Source: Rhodoplanes serenus (GTDB lineage Bacteria; Pseudomonadota; Alphaproteobacteria; Rhizobiales; Xanthobacteraceae). From it: a stretch of 64,000 nt of DNA. Made by a program: the position numbers and the translations under genes. The stretch lies in NCBI GenBank assembly GCA_009720755.1, contig WNKV01000016.1, positions 89,175 to 153,174 of the forward strand, given 5' to 3'. Below the pieces are notes generated by a model that worked only from the letters and a program-made list of their open reading frames with translations, ran no database searches and was not told the DNA's origin. Positions 9,499-18,782 of the stretch are shown piece by piece (position 1 is the stretch's first letter; the number at the start of each line of letters is the position of its first letter).

Positions 9499-9800
9499 CC
9501 AACCTCTCCGAACTGGCCGACGTGGCTTGGCGTGCAATCGCCGGCCTCGCCGGCGGGGTCGTCTACCTGATCCTCAAGAAGCAATTGGCCCCGAAGCAGG
9601 CGCTCGGGGTCTGCATCGTCGCGGTGACCACGGCGATTTTCGTGGGCGACGTGGTCGCGATCAAGCTCGGGCTCTCGCCCGGCGCCTCAGGCTTTGCGCT
9701 CGGCCTCCTGGCCATCAAGCTGTGCTCCGGCCTGATCGATGGCTCGCTGCTCGAAGCCGGCAAGCGGTGGCTCACCAACGGCAACGGGAGCAAGAAGTGA
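9495..9800 (+). CDS. small membrane protein of the lysis cassette
   Basis: A 101-residue protein beginning at the ATGA overlapping the holin stop. Two or three hydrophobic segments are visible (AIAGLAGGVVYLILKK, ALGVCIVAVTTAIFVGDVVAI and a third from GFALGLLAIKLCSGLI), ending in a polar Lys-rich tail. Size, topology and coupling suggest a second holin or antiholin. I cannot assign a named family. Confidence 0.6.
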   Translation: MTNLSELADVAWRAIAGLAGGVVYLILKKQLAPKQALGVCIVAVTTAIFVGDVVAIKLGLSPGASGFALGLLAIKLCSGLIDGSLLEAGKRWLTNGNGSKK

Positions 9801-9866
9801 TTGAAATGTCTGTGTCGACCGACATGGGGGAAGCAGTTGCGGATCGTGTTGGCGGTCATCTACGGA

Positions 9867-12758
9867 TCATCGCGACATATCCGACACGCGGGGTGAGAAG
9901 ACATCTACTTCGCATTCACGTACCTGGCGCAGCGCGGGATCGCGCGACGCCAAGCCGGCGACGGGTTTGTAGATGTCGAGGCCCCGGCCGAGCTTAAAGA
10001 CAATGCCATTGTCCAAGATCAGATAGCGATCATGAATATTCACTTCGATGAAATGCTTTACCCGCATCCCGGCTTTCTCGAACGCTTGGCGGTCCAGCGA
10101 GTCATAGAATTCCTTATCTGCGTCCGGCGCAGGCTCGGCCTGCTCGCGCGTGATGATGTGCAGTGTTTTTGGCTTGGCTCGATCAAGAAGCGCCATAACG
10201 AATTCCAGCAGGTTCCTGCGCTGGTGCCGTTGCGCAAGGTAGGGATCGATAAGCCAGGCCTCTGATGCGCCGGCAAGATATTCCTTCGTCAACATACGTG
10301 AAAAGGGCCAGCTCTTATCGCCGTTGCGCAGAATATAGCGCTGCACGCAGTGCGTTGCCCGACGGCGGATATCGCTCGGGGGATCCCGACCGTCCGAAGG
10401 GTCATCTCGAAACTGGCCCGCCATGCTGGCGGGCGTACCGTTCAGTCCGGTGGCGTTTGACGTTGAGGCAGGAAGGATTGGTGGTTCCAGCTGCTCCCCC
10501 TCCGGCGCTGATGCCGGTGCTGCCTCCTCAAAAAAATGCCCCGAGATGTCGGATTGCGCGCCGTTGATCTCGGCCATCAACCTTGTGGCGATTTGCTCGA
10601 ACGCCTCCTTCTGTCCGGCGATCGCGGCTTCGGCCGCGGCTCGAATATCGGCCGAAGCGCGCTGGATCTGAGAGCGCACCTGCGTCAGCGTTCGGTCGGG
10701 AAGGGCCTCCGCTTGAGCCTGGAGGTGTGCTGCGAACCCGTCGAAACGGCGGCGGACGTGATTTTGGACAGCTCCACGGAGGATGCCACGCACTTCGCGA
10801 TAGAAGTTTCGTATCTCGGCAGTCTGCGCAACGCTGGTGCCGCGTCCGAGAATCCCTGCGACTCGGTCCCTCGCCGCCGCGATCTTCTCCTCGACCTGCT
10901 CGTCTACGAACTCTTCGAGGAGCGCTACGATTCGCGTCTCCTCTCCCTCGACGATCTCCTGTAGAGCCTCGAGCGTCTCCTGGAGGAAGGCCTCGAGGCT
11001 CGCACCAATATCGAGCTGAAGTTCGTCCCCGATCTCGAGCCGCTCGATTGCGAGACCAGCCTCGTCCGACAGGCTTTGGAGATGCGCGCGGAACCCGTCC
11101 ACGAACCTTCCGAAATCACTGGTTTGCTTCGTGAGCTGCTCAGCGACCCGCGGAAAGATCCGGTTCGCAACCCTGGTCTGGAGCTCATGCATGTAGCCCC
11201 AGCGGCCGCCACGTCGAGTTCTCCAGTGGATCGCGGCGTCCTCGGTTTCGTAGGATGCAAGCACATTATCTGCTTGCTGTGCTACGATTTCAGCGATGAG
11301 CTGACCTGTTTCACTTCGGTTTCCAAGCGACGTGTTTAGGACGTCGATGTCTTGCCGAGCCGCGGTCACAAAGAGTTCGCCGATTCGTTCGAATCCGGTG
11401 CGAAACGTGGCGAGCTTCTGCTCGGCCACCTCCCTGTCCTTCAGGCCCGCAACCACGGCCCGGCGCTTGTCGACGACCGACAACATGTCCTGCAGAACGG
11501 AAGCGGCTCCGCTTTGGACCGTCTTCGCAGTGGCGGCTAAGCGACTTTCAGTGGATAGAATCCGGAACAGCGTGTCCTTGACGCTGCGCATCCCGCCTGC
11601 GTCACCCGGTGAAATCGGGAACTTGACCGCCTCTCCGCGCATGTGGTCACGGTGGTTCGCAGCCGACGTGAAGGCGATCTCGATGGCGTTCAGCTGTTCT
11701 CGGTAGCGCGCTGCGGCGACGGAACCGGCATCACCGGCAAGCTCGTCAAGGGTTGCCTCCACCTCCAAGCGGATACGCCGACGCTCGGCCTCTATCCGGT
11801 CGACGATCGGCTCGGGATCCTCATCTTGATCTCGCGCCTGTCTGACGTGCTGCTCGTAGGTTTGGTCGACCTGCGTAACGACAAACACGAGCTGCTTGAC
11901 CGTGCCTTTTCGTAGGAGCGAAAGAAGGAAGTCCTTCTCGGATTGTCCATACGCTGCGCCAGACTTCGTCAGGAAGAGGACGGCATCGACGTCCTGGACG
12001 GCGCGCTCCGTCAATTGAACCCGGAAACGTTCCGTATCGTCGAGCCCAGGCGTGTCCACGAGCGTTACCCCCTCACCGAGGATCGTCGAAGGGGATTCGA
12101 TCTCGATCGACTCTACCAGGCAGTGGTGTGGTTTTGACCCCGTGGTGTACTGCCTGATCCGGCGCCGGAACTCGTTCTCGGCTTTCCGTATATCGTCCGC
12201 GGTTGCGGCGGCCGACAACGTGATTGTCAGCGTGTGGCCGCCCGGCTTCAGGTGTTCGCGCTCAATGGCATCGAGATCGAACAGCTCGGCCTGGCCGCCT
12301 GGGTTCTGTCGACCGTCATTCGCAATGAACCTGAGCCAGTTCACGACGCGCTGTGACTCAGGGTCGGTCGGATCTTTCTCGTGCAGCGCCTTCAGCGCAT
12401 CCCATGTCTCCTTGTCGACCAGGTTAATCTTCGCGACTACGCCATCGCCGGCGCGGAATGTAGTGATTGCTGCTGTTTCTGGACTTGTGTCCTCGCCTGC
12501 GAGGCGACGGCCGAGTAACTCGTTCACAAACGCGGACTTGCCGGCCTTAAACCGGCCGATGACGGCCACCTTGTAGTCTTGCGGAACCGCGTTTTCGTTG
12601 AGCAGACGCTCCAACCCATTCGCGGCCTTGGCGCACTCCTCGCCCAATCCCCATCGTTTCTCGGTCTCGTGCTGACGAAGTACGCCGATGAGCCGTGCTA
12701 CCCGGTCCCGAGCTGCCTCCAGCGATTGGCGAATGCGACGGGGCGATTTTGTTTTCAT
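9867..12758 (-). CDS. dynamin-like GTPase with C-terminal phospholipase D/MIT_C-like domain
   Basis: A 963-residue protein. The N-terminal GTPase has G1 GRFKAGKS (residues 68-75), G3 DTPG (235-238) and G4 TQVD (295-298), with QPG-type features of the dynamin superfamily. Residues ~380-740 are long, Glu/Gln-rich helices as in a dynamin stalk. The final ~165 residues are a separate alpha/beta domain (WLIDPYL, then HDRYL, then FKLGRGLD) that resembles the PLD-like MIT_C fold found in some bacterial conflict proteins. Known bacterial dynamin-like proteins remodel membranes and some (LeoA/LeoBC-type, Eleos) protect against phage; that role here is inference. ATG at 12758 has AAAGGT nine bases upstream; a GTG at 12797 is the alternative. 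It is alone on its strand between phage genes and a divergent operon. Confidence 0.8.
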   Translation of the reverse strand: MKTKSPRRIRQSLEAARDRVARLIGVLRQHETEKRWGLGEECAKAANGLERLLNENAVPQDYKVAVIGRFKAGKSAFVNELLGRRLAGEDTSPETAAITTFRAGDGVVAKINLVDKETWDALKALHEKDPTDPESQRVVNWLRFIANDGRQNPGGQAELFDLDAIEREHLKPGGHTLTITLSAAATADDIRKAENEFRRRIRQYTTGSKPHHCLVESIEIESPSTILGEGVTLVDTPGLDDTERFRVQLTERAVQDVDAVLFLTKSGAAYGQSEKDFLLSLLRKGTVKQLVFVVTQVDQTYEQHVRQARDQDEDPEPIVDRIEAERRRIRLEVEATLDELAGDAGSVAAARYREQLNAIEIAFTSAANHRDHMRGEAVKFPISPGDAGGMRSVKDTLFRILSTESRLAATAKTVQSGAASVLQDMLSVVDKRRAVVAGLKDREVAEQKLATFRTGFERIGELFVTAARQDIDVLNTSLGNRSETGQLIAEIVAQQADNVLASYETEDAAIHWRTRRGGRWGYMHELQTRVANRIFPRVAEQLTKQTSDFGRFVDGFRAHLQSLSDEAGLAIERLEIGDELQLDIGASLEAFLQETLEALQEIVEGEETRIVALLEEFVDEQVEEKIAAARDRVAGILGRGTSVAQTAEIRNFYREVRGILRGAVQNHVRRRFDGFAAHLQAQAEALPDRTLTQVRSQIQRASADIRAAAEAAIAGQKEAFEQIATRLMAEINGAQSDISGHFFEEAAPASAPEGEQLEPPILPASTSNATGLNGTPASMAGQFRDDPSDGRDPPSDIRRRATHCVQRYILRNGDKSWPFSRMLTKEYLAGASEAWLIDPYLAQRHQRRNLLEFVMALLDRAKPKTLHIITREQAEPAPDADKEFYDSLDRQAFEKAGMRVKHFIEVNIHDRYLILDNGIVFKLGRGLDIYKPVAGLASRDPALRQVRECEVDVFSPRVSDMSR

Positions 12759-12968
12759 GTGCTTTTGACCTTTGGGGAGATGCCGGCGACGGCCCACACG
12801 ATTTTCATCTCAATTACCGAAGCGTATTCGTCGCCTGACCTTGGATCAACCGGTTGGCGAGGATCCCCGCTGGTGCAACGCGCACCGGGGCGCCTGAAGA
12901 AGGAGGCAACGCGAGACTCGACATGTCGTTTAATTTGACATGTCGCATCGTCTGTGTAAAGATGCGCG

Positions 12969-13574
12969 ATGTTCACCGCCGAGCCATCCCTTGCCGACCT
13001 AGCCGCCTCGTCGGGCCTCGAGCCTCGCACGATCCGGTCCTGGGTTGCGCAGGGCCTTCTGCCGCCACCGCTGAGTCGCGGGCCTGCCGCCCGTTACCCG
13101 GCTGACACGCTGTCCCGCCTGCTGGCCATACGGACCATGCGGGACGCGCTCGGCATGTCGCTCACCGACATCCGGAAGGAGCTGCTGGTCGCCAGCCCCG
13201 AGCAGATCGCGGCCTACGCGTCGCGTGCCGAGACCGTGGCGAAGCCGTCGCAGGCGACGGGCAATCCAGCATCCAGCGCGCTCGACTACATCGCGAGCCT
13301 GCGCGCCCGCGCGCCGCAGCCCGCACCCTTCCTGACGGCGGAAGCGACCCCGCCGCGGCCACGCACGGCGACGGGGATCGAGGCGCTGGAACATCGGCTC
13401 GGGCAGGGGCGCCCGGAGCCGGCCCGCAAAGCCCGTGCGGAGGAATGGCTCCGCATCCCAGTCACCCCCGACGTCGAGCTGACCGTCCGCGGTCCGCTCG
13501 ACGCCGAACAGCGCATGCGCCTCGAGCGCTGCGCCGATCTGATCCGCGACATCCTGCTCGGGAGGGACCGATGA
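12969..13574 (+). CDS. MerR-like DNA-binding protein
   Basis: The first ~80 residues of this 201-residue protein form a MerR-type winged helix: LADLAASSGLEPRTIRSWV, GLLPPP, RYP.DTLSRLLAI and a helix with GMSLTDIR. The linker is Pro/Ala rich. The C-terminal ~60 residues (EEWLRIPVTPDVELTVRG, then E.RMRLERCADLIRDIL) look like a small conserved partner or sensor domain. The stop overlaps the start of the VWA gene (ATGA), so the two are translated together and the protein may control that gene. Ligand unknown. Confidence 0.72.
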   Translation: MFTAEPSLADLAASSGLEPRTIRSWVAQGLLPPPLSRGPAARYPADTLSRLLAIRTMRDALGMSLTDIRKELLVASPEQIAAYASRAETVAKPSQATGNPASSALDYIASLRARAPQPAPFLTAEATPPRPRTATGIEALEHRLGQGRPEPARKARAEEWLRIPVTPDVELTVRGPLDAEQRMRLERCADLIRDILLGRDR

Positions 13575-14896
13575 CCTACACCACCAGTCTCAATCTCACG
13601 GCCGGTCTGGATCGCGCCCTGGCCTGGCACGAGGGAGGCTCCGTCCGGTACCTGGTCGCCGACCTTTCGGCCGCGGGCGAAACCGCCCGGCGCGAGGTGC
13701 CGGCACTGAACCTCGCGCTCGCCGTCGACATCTCCGGAAGCATGGCCGGCGACAAGATCGAGGCCGCGCGGCGTGCGGCCCTGGCCGTGGTCGAGGCATT
13801 GACCGCGCAGGACCGCCTCAGCCTCGTCGCCTTCGACGACAAGACCGAGCTGTTGCTCGACGCTCGCCCGATGGACGACGCCGGGCGCGCCGCCGCGGCC
13901 AGCGCCATCCGCGGCCTGACCGATCGCGGCAGCACGAACCTGTTCGACGGATGGCTGCTGGCGGCCGAGCGCGTCGCGACCGCCATGGCGGCCGACCCGG
14001 CAGCCTCCCATCGCGTGCTGCTCCTCTCCGACGGTCACGCCAATGACGGCCTCACCGACCGCAACGAGATCGCCGGCCACGTCGGCGCGCTGTTGGAGCG
14101 TGGCGTGCTCACCTCGGCGCTCGGGATCGGAGACGGCTATGACGAGCAGCTGCTCGGCGCCATCGCCGAGACGGGCGGCGGCAGCCTGCACGACGCGGCG
14201 GGCGGCACCGAAGTGGCCGAGGTCGTGCTGGGTGAGTTGCAGGAAGGCCGCGCGGCCCTGCTGGAGCGCGTCACGCTGCGGGTGAGCGTGCCGGCCGAGC
14301 TTCGGGCCGAGCTGGTCGGCAGCTGGGCACAGGCGGCGTCACCTGGCGTTCTGGAGGTGATGGTCGGGAAGCTCCTGCCGGGGCAGACCAAGCGCGTGGT
14401 CGTGCGGCTGCACTGCCTGGCCGGTGAGCCCAGGATGGTGCTGCTGCTCGGCATCTCGGCTGGCGGCACGCTGCCGGCCGGTGGCGAGCCGATCGAGGCG
14501 CGCGCGGTCGACGTCGAGCTGCGCCTTGCCCGCGGTGCCGACAACAACGCCCAGCCACGCGACCGGGACCGCACCCTCGCGGTGGTCCAGGCGTGGACGG
14601 CCGACGTGCTACGTAGCGCGGTGCGGATGAACCGTGACGGCGACCGCCGGGCGGCGACGCACTATCTGGAGCGCCAGCTTCGCTGGCTGGAACCGTATGC
14701 CCGCGGCGTGCCGGGTACCGAAACGCTGGTGGCGGAGCTGGTGCTGGTGCAGCGCCGGATCGGCGAGGAATGGGACGAGCGGACCCGCAAGGAGGTCTAT
14801 TCGGCCTCCATGAAGCGCGCACGCTACGAGAAGGACCTTCGCGCGGCGCCGCCCGTCTCGATAACCGAGCGCTTCAGCCGGCCGCCCGGGCGGTGA
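13571..14896 (+). CDS. von Willebrand factor A domain protein
   Basis: A 441-residue protein. A VWA domain spans about residues 45-225 with an intact MIDAS: DISGS (53-57), a Thr/Ser loop in DRGSTNLF and the LSDG.AN segment. A beta-rich domain follows (~230-340) and then a helical C-terminus with paired basic motifs. No signal peptide is seen, so it is probably cytosolic. VWA proteins with MIDAS usually bind metal-dependent ligands and often partner AAA+ ATPases; an AAA+ McrB lies 272 bp downstream, though no MoxR is present. It is coupled to the MerR-like gene. Function not assigned. Confidence 0.75.
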   Translation: MTYTTSLNLTAGLDRALAWHEGGSVRYLVADLSAAGETARREVPALNLALAVDISGSMAGDKIEAARRAALAVVEALTAQDRLSLVAFDDKTELLLDARPMDDAGRAAAASAIRGLTDRGSTNLFDGWLLAAERVATAMAADPAASHRVLLLSDGHANDGLTDRNEIAGHVGALLERGVLTSALGIGDGYDEQLLGAIAETGGGSLHDAAGGTEVAEVVLGELQEGRAALLERVTLRVSVPAELRAELVGSWAQAASPGVLEVMVGKLLPGQTKRVVVRLHCLAGEPRMVLLLGISAGGTLPAGGEPIEARAVDVELRLARGADNNAQPRDRDRTLAVVQAWTADVLRSAVRMNRDGDRRAATHYLERQLRWLEPYARGVPGTETLVAELVLVQRRIGEEWDERTRKEVYSASMKRARYEKDLRAAPPVSITERFSRPPGR

Positions 14897-15167
14897 CAGT
14901 GCCGACGTTCTCGCCATGGTGCTCTGCCGTTCGCCTTGGTCGCTGCGGCCGAGTTGGCCGGGGCCAACTGGCCGCCGAGTTCGCGCGCCCGGCTCGCCCC
15001 GCGGCGCAGCGGCCATGCCGCATTTGAACATGAGATCAAGGTGGACCTGCGCGATAGCCTGCGCACTGTTCTGCCGGTCAATTGGTTGAATGCTTCTGCA
15101 ATGATGGGGACGGCCAGCAGCAAACTTTCGTGCGTCTCCTTGAACCAATGCTCCACAGGGTCGATGG

Positions 15168-17405
15168 ATGAACACCAAGACGGAAAACCCAGGCGCTCAG
15201 TTCTGGTTTGTCGGTGCGAGCTACGGCGAGGACGGAGATCAGACGGAGCGCTTTCTTACTGACGGGACTTGGGAGAACGGCTACACGGATCGGTATCTCG
15301 ATCTCGTCCGGGCGATGCGGGCCGGAGATCGAATCGCGATCAAGGCTTCGTATACGCGCAAGCACGACCTGCCGTTTGACAGCCGCGGCCATACAGTTTC
15401 GGTGATGGCGATCAAGGCCGTAGGGAAGATTGTCGAGAATCTGAACGATGGGCGGCGTGTGCGTGTCGAGTGGACCAGGGTAGAGCCACCACGCGAGTGG
15501 TACTTCTTCACGCATCGAGGCACCGTTTGGCGTGTTATTCCGGGTGATTGGCATGCTGACGGCCTGATCGGATTTGCGTTCGACAATCAACCGCAAGACA
15601 TCCAGCGCTTCTGCAATGCGCCGCACTGGCGGGAGCGTTTTGGGACGAAGCCTGTCGGGAAGTCAGACCGCTTCGCTTGGACGTCGTTCTACGAAGCTGT
15701 CGCTTCCGCGCTATTGAAGCATCGGACCGATCGTGGGCCGCTTGTCGCCTTCATCGGGGACATGTCGCGACGCCTGCCTGGGATGGGTTATCTCAGAAGC
15801 GATCGATATGCTGATGGCAAAATAGGATTCGTGCGAGACATCTGTCCTTTCACTGCGATGGGCTTGTTCAATCGGGGCGTAACCACCGAAAATCGGCGTG
15901 CCATTGCGAAGGAACTCGCGACATTTCTTGGCGTCACCGAGAAGGTGCCCGAGACATTCGACGGCGTGCCCTTGCTGTTTCAGATGAAATCTTGGTTTTT
16001 TCCAAAGGAAGCGGTTCGCAAGCCCGATCACATCGACGCCCTGTGGCGCGTTTTCGCGGCTGGCATCGAGTTCGCTGATGCGGAAGACGATCCGGCGCGT
16101 ATAGAGTTTGTGCAGGCGTTCGACGACGCGATGTGTCGCCCCCTCGTGGGATGGAACCTGACCATTGGACTCTACTGGTCTCAGCCGTGGGTGTTCGCAA
16201 GCCTCGACAAGAACTCCAGAAGCTACATCACTGAGCAGCTCCGCATGCCGATCAGCACAAGTGGTCCGGATAAGCGCTGTAGCGCGGCAGACTATATCGC
16301 GCTCGTAGGCAAGCTGCGGATGCGGTTCGAGGAAGCGGATTATCCCGTCCACTCGTTCCCAGAGCTGTCGCTCGAGGCATGGCGGCACAAGGTGGTGAGC
16401 GGCACCAGCGAGGAGGACGTTGAGCTGCAGGACGGCGAAGACGGCGAGACTGGCTACGAAAAGACCGTCGAGGAAGTCCACCAGACCGTCGTACCTCCGC
16501 CACCGCCCATTATTCCGTTCACCGTGAAGGACATTGTCTCGGATGGTTGCTTCCTTAGCCTTGTCGAGATTGAAGGCATACTTGCTAGGGTCCGCGACAA
16601 GAAGAACCTGATCCTGCAAGGACCGCCAGGCACAGGGAAGACGTGGCTCGCAAAGCGACTTGCGTTCGCGCTGCTCGGAGCCCGTGACGAGAGCAAAGTG
16701 CGTGTCGTGCAGTTTCACCCTAACCTTTCCTATGAGGACTTCGTCCGCGGTTGGCGACCGATTGGCGAAGGTAGGCTCGCGCTGGTGGATGGGGCATTCA
16801 TGGAGGTCATCAGCGCTGCCTTGAAGGAACCGGGCGCGAAGTACGTGGTCGTCATCGAGGAAATAAACCGCGGGAGTCCGGCCCAGATCTTCGGCGAACT
16901 CCTCACGCTGTTGGAGGCGGGAAAGCGCACACCCAAGGACGCGGTCGAACTCTGTTACGCAGACGCCGACGGCAAACGGCGGCCAGTCCACATCCCCGAG
17001 AACATTTTCGTCATAGGGACGATGAACATTGCCGATCGCTCACTCGCTCTCGTTGACCTCGCATTGCGTAGACGCTTTGCCTTTGTGGGCCTTGAGCCTA
17101 GACTCGGAGAAGCGTGGCGCCGGTGGGTGGTCGACGCGTGCAAGATGGACCCGGATGGCGCGAAGGACATCGAGACCCGGCTCACGAAGCTGAATGAGCG
17201 TATCGCGGGCGACACGCGCCTCGGTAAGCAGTTCAGGATCGGCCACAGCTACGTGACGCCTACCCGTGCACTTGAGGAGGGCGAGACCGCAGATTGGTTC
17301 CGGCAGGTCGCGCAAACCGAGATCCTGCCTCTGCTTGAAGAATACTGGTTCGACGCACCGGGTGAGGCACAGAAGGCGTTCGAGACACTGATGCAGGATT
17401 GGTGA
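15168..17405 (+). CDS. mcrB: McrB-type AAA+ GTPase subunit with N-terminal EVE-like domain
   Basis: A 745-residue protein. Residues ~10-150 (FWFVGASYGEDGD ... AGDRIAIKASYTRK ... GKI) match the EVE/PUA-like fold that recognises modified bases and is common in McrB homologues. Residues ~470-740 are the motor: Walker A GPPGTGKT (485-492), Walker B VVVIEEINRG (~560-569) and the McrB signature MNIADRS (619-625), followed by the arginine-rich LALRRRFAF. McrB assembles into hexamers that hydrolyse GTP and drive the McrC nuclease on modified DNA (Type IV restriction). The stop overlaps the mcrC start (TGATG). Confidence 0.93.
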   Translation: MNTKTENPGAQFWFVGASYGEDGDQTERFLTDGTWENGYTDRYLDLVRAMRAGDRIAIKASYTRKHDLPFDSRGHTVSVMAIKAVGKIVENLNDGRRVRVEWTRVEPPREWYFFTHRGTVWRVIPGDWHADGLIGFAFDNQPQDIQRFCNAPHWRERFGTKPVGKSDRFAWTSFYEAVASALLKHRTDRGPLVAFIGDMSRRLPGMGYLRSDRYADGKIGFVRDICPFTAMGLFNRGVTTENRRAIAKELATFLGVTEKVPETFDGVPLLFQMKSWFFPKEAVRKPDHIDALWRVFAAGIEFADAEDDPARIEFVQAFDDAMCRPLVGWNLTIGLYWSQPWVFASLDKNSRSYITEQLRMPISTSGPDKRCSAADYIALVGKLRMRFEEADYPVHSFPELSLEAWRHKVVSGTSEEDVELQDGEDGETGYEKTVEEVHQTVVPPPPPIIPFTVKDIVSDGCFLSLVEIEGILARVRDKKNLILQGPPGTGKTWLAKRLAFALLGARDESKVRVVQFHPNLSYEDFVRGWRPIGEGRLALVDGAFMEVISAALKEPGAKYVVVIEEINRGSPAQIFGELLTLLEAGKRTPKDAVELCYADADGKRRPVHIPENIFVIGTMNIADRSLALVDLALRRRFAFVGLEPRLGEAWRRWVVDACKMDPDGAKDIETRLTKLNERIAGDTRLGKQFRIGHSYVTPTRALEEGETADWFRQVAQTEILPLLEEYWFDAPGEAQKAFETLMQDW

Positions 17406-18532
17406 TGGGCGAGACCATCGTCTCAAGCGGCCAAGTGGTCGCTGGTGGACTCGGCGTCGTGGGCCGGATACCCATTCGGAATCTGTGGCTCCTGATGCTT
17501 TATGGTTCTGATCTGTTCCGAGTGCTCGGCGACACGAAGGTGACGCTGGAAGAGATGCCCGATGATATACCCGACTTGGTCGCCGAGATCCTGGCGCATG
17601 CGGTAGAGGTTCGTCAGCGTCGTCACCTGAGCCTTGGCTACCAGCGGCGCCATGCTGTGTTGTGTAGGGTACGCGGTCGCATCGATGCCTTGACGACGGA
17701 GCGGCGTCGGCTGCTCTCGCGCGGTTTGATCTCCTGCCGCTTTGAAGAACTTTCCGTCGACACCCCTCGAAATCGCTTTGTTCGCGCAGCGCTGGAATCG
17801 GTCTCCAGGCTTGTCCTTCGGCAGGACCTTGCACATCGCTGCCGACTGCTGGCGAACTTCATGAGATCGATGGGTGTTTCCGGCGATGCTCCGACCATCA
17901 GGCAAATGAGTCTTGATTGCTTCGGGCGGCATGACGCCGATGACAGGCTTATGGTGGCGGCCGCGAAGCTCGTGACGGACCTCGCTCTGCCAACCGAGGC
18001 GGCTGGTGCAAACAGTTTCGCTATGCCGGACCGCGACGAAGTCTGGGCTCGTCGCCTGTTCGAGCGTGCGATCGGCGGCTTCTACGAGGTTGTCCTGACT
18101 CCCGCGGGCTGGGAGGTTCGGCGTGGCCGCACTCTCGAATGGCAGACTGATCACGCCACGAGCGGGATTGGGGCCATCCTTCCCCAAATGCGGACTGACA
18201 TCGTCCTGACGCACCGGCCGTCTGGCCGTCGGATTGTGATCGATACGAAATTCAATTCCATCCTAACCAACGGCTGGTACAAGCAAGAGACGCTACGGAG
18301 TGCTTACGTTTATCAGATGTATGCTTACCTCCGTTCGCAGGGGGGCCGTGGTGATGCCTTGGCGGACAGCGCGAGCGGCTTGCTGTTGCATCCAGCGGTC
18401 GATCAAATGATGGACGAGGCGGTGAGCATCCAGGGACATGTCGTGCGGTTCGCGACCGTGGATTTGGCGGCCACGGCTTCAGAAATTCGAGATAGACTAC
18501 TCTGTGTGATTCGGCTCAACGCCACGGCGTGA
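17405..18532 (+). CDS. mcrC: McrC-type nuclease subunit of the modified-DNA restriction system
   Basis: The 375-residue protein has the McrC pattern: GRIPIRNLWLLMLY near the N-terminus, a helical middle, and a PD-(D/E)XK nuclease core with MRTDIVL ... IVIDTKF near residues 260-285 followed by a Tyr-rich helix (YVYQMYAYL). Asp and the DTK triad are present, so it should cleave. It begins at ATG 17405, one base overlapping the mcrB stop. An in-frame TTG six bases upstream is less likely. With the EVE-containing McrB it should restrict DNA with modified bases. Confidence 0.92.
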   Translation: MGETIVSSGQVVAGGLGVVGRIPIRNLWLLMLYGSDLFRVLGDTKVTLEEMPDDIPDLVAEILAHAVEVRQRRHLSLGYQRRHAVLCRVRGRIDALTTERRRLLSRGLISCRFEELSVDTPRNRFVRAALESVSRLVLRQDLAHRCRLLANFMRSMGVSGDAPTIRQMSLDCFGRHDADDRLMVAAAKLVTDLALPTEAAGANSFAMPDRDEVWARRLFERAIGGFYEVVLTPAGWEVRRGRTLEWQTDHATSGIGAILPQMRTDIVLTHRPSGRRIVIDTKFNSILTNGWYKQETLRSAYVYQMYAYLRSQGGRGDALADSASGLLLHPAVDQMMDEAVSIQGHVVRFATVDLAATASEIRDRLLCVIRLNATA

Positions 18533-18722
18533 CGATCTGCCGGCAGTGTCCCGGCCAATAGTCGGAGAATGTTGGATCCCAGTTCCACTCCCTCCGCCAG
18601 CCCGAGCGCGCCAGAGCGCGACATCCTACGCCAGAGTACGAAATATACACACAAGTTTCAGCGGCTTAGCGCCCTGACGCGGCTCCCGGCCGTTCGCGCT
18701 CGGCCGCCATCGTTTTGCGCCG

Positions 18723-18744
18723 ATTTGTGGGTGAATTTGTGGGT
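18723..18744 (+). promoter_or_regulatory. direct repeats before the integrase gene (candidate arm-type sites)
   Basis: The 10-mer ATTTGTGGGT occurs twice, at 18723-18732 and 18735-18744, 12 bp apart. Similar direct repeats precede P4-type integrases and are bound by the integrase N-terminal domain. Upstream, 18575-18600 has a weak tRNA-3'-end look (CTCCGCCA) but no full tRNA could be folded. The 18533-18782 gap holds no other gene I can support. Confidence 0.45.
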
Positions 18745-18782
18745 TCCGAGGGTCGTTTGGCCTCGTGATTGGGACCAGTGCC

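Noticed and set aside
12969..18532. The VWA plus McrB pair as a canonical VWA-MoxR system
   Set aside because: The AAA+ protein has the McrB signature MNxxDRS and partner McrC, not MoxR features, and the genes are 272 bp apart.
18570..18602. Possible tRNA-Ser 3' end serving as attachment site
   Set aside because: Only the last few bases (CTCCGCCA) look right; the T arm does not fold, so no tRNA or att site is claimed.
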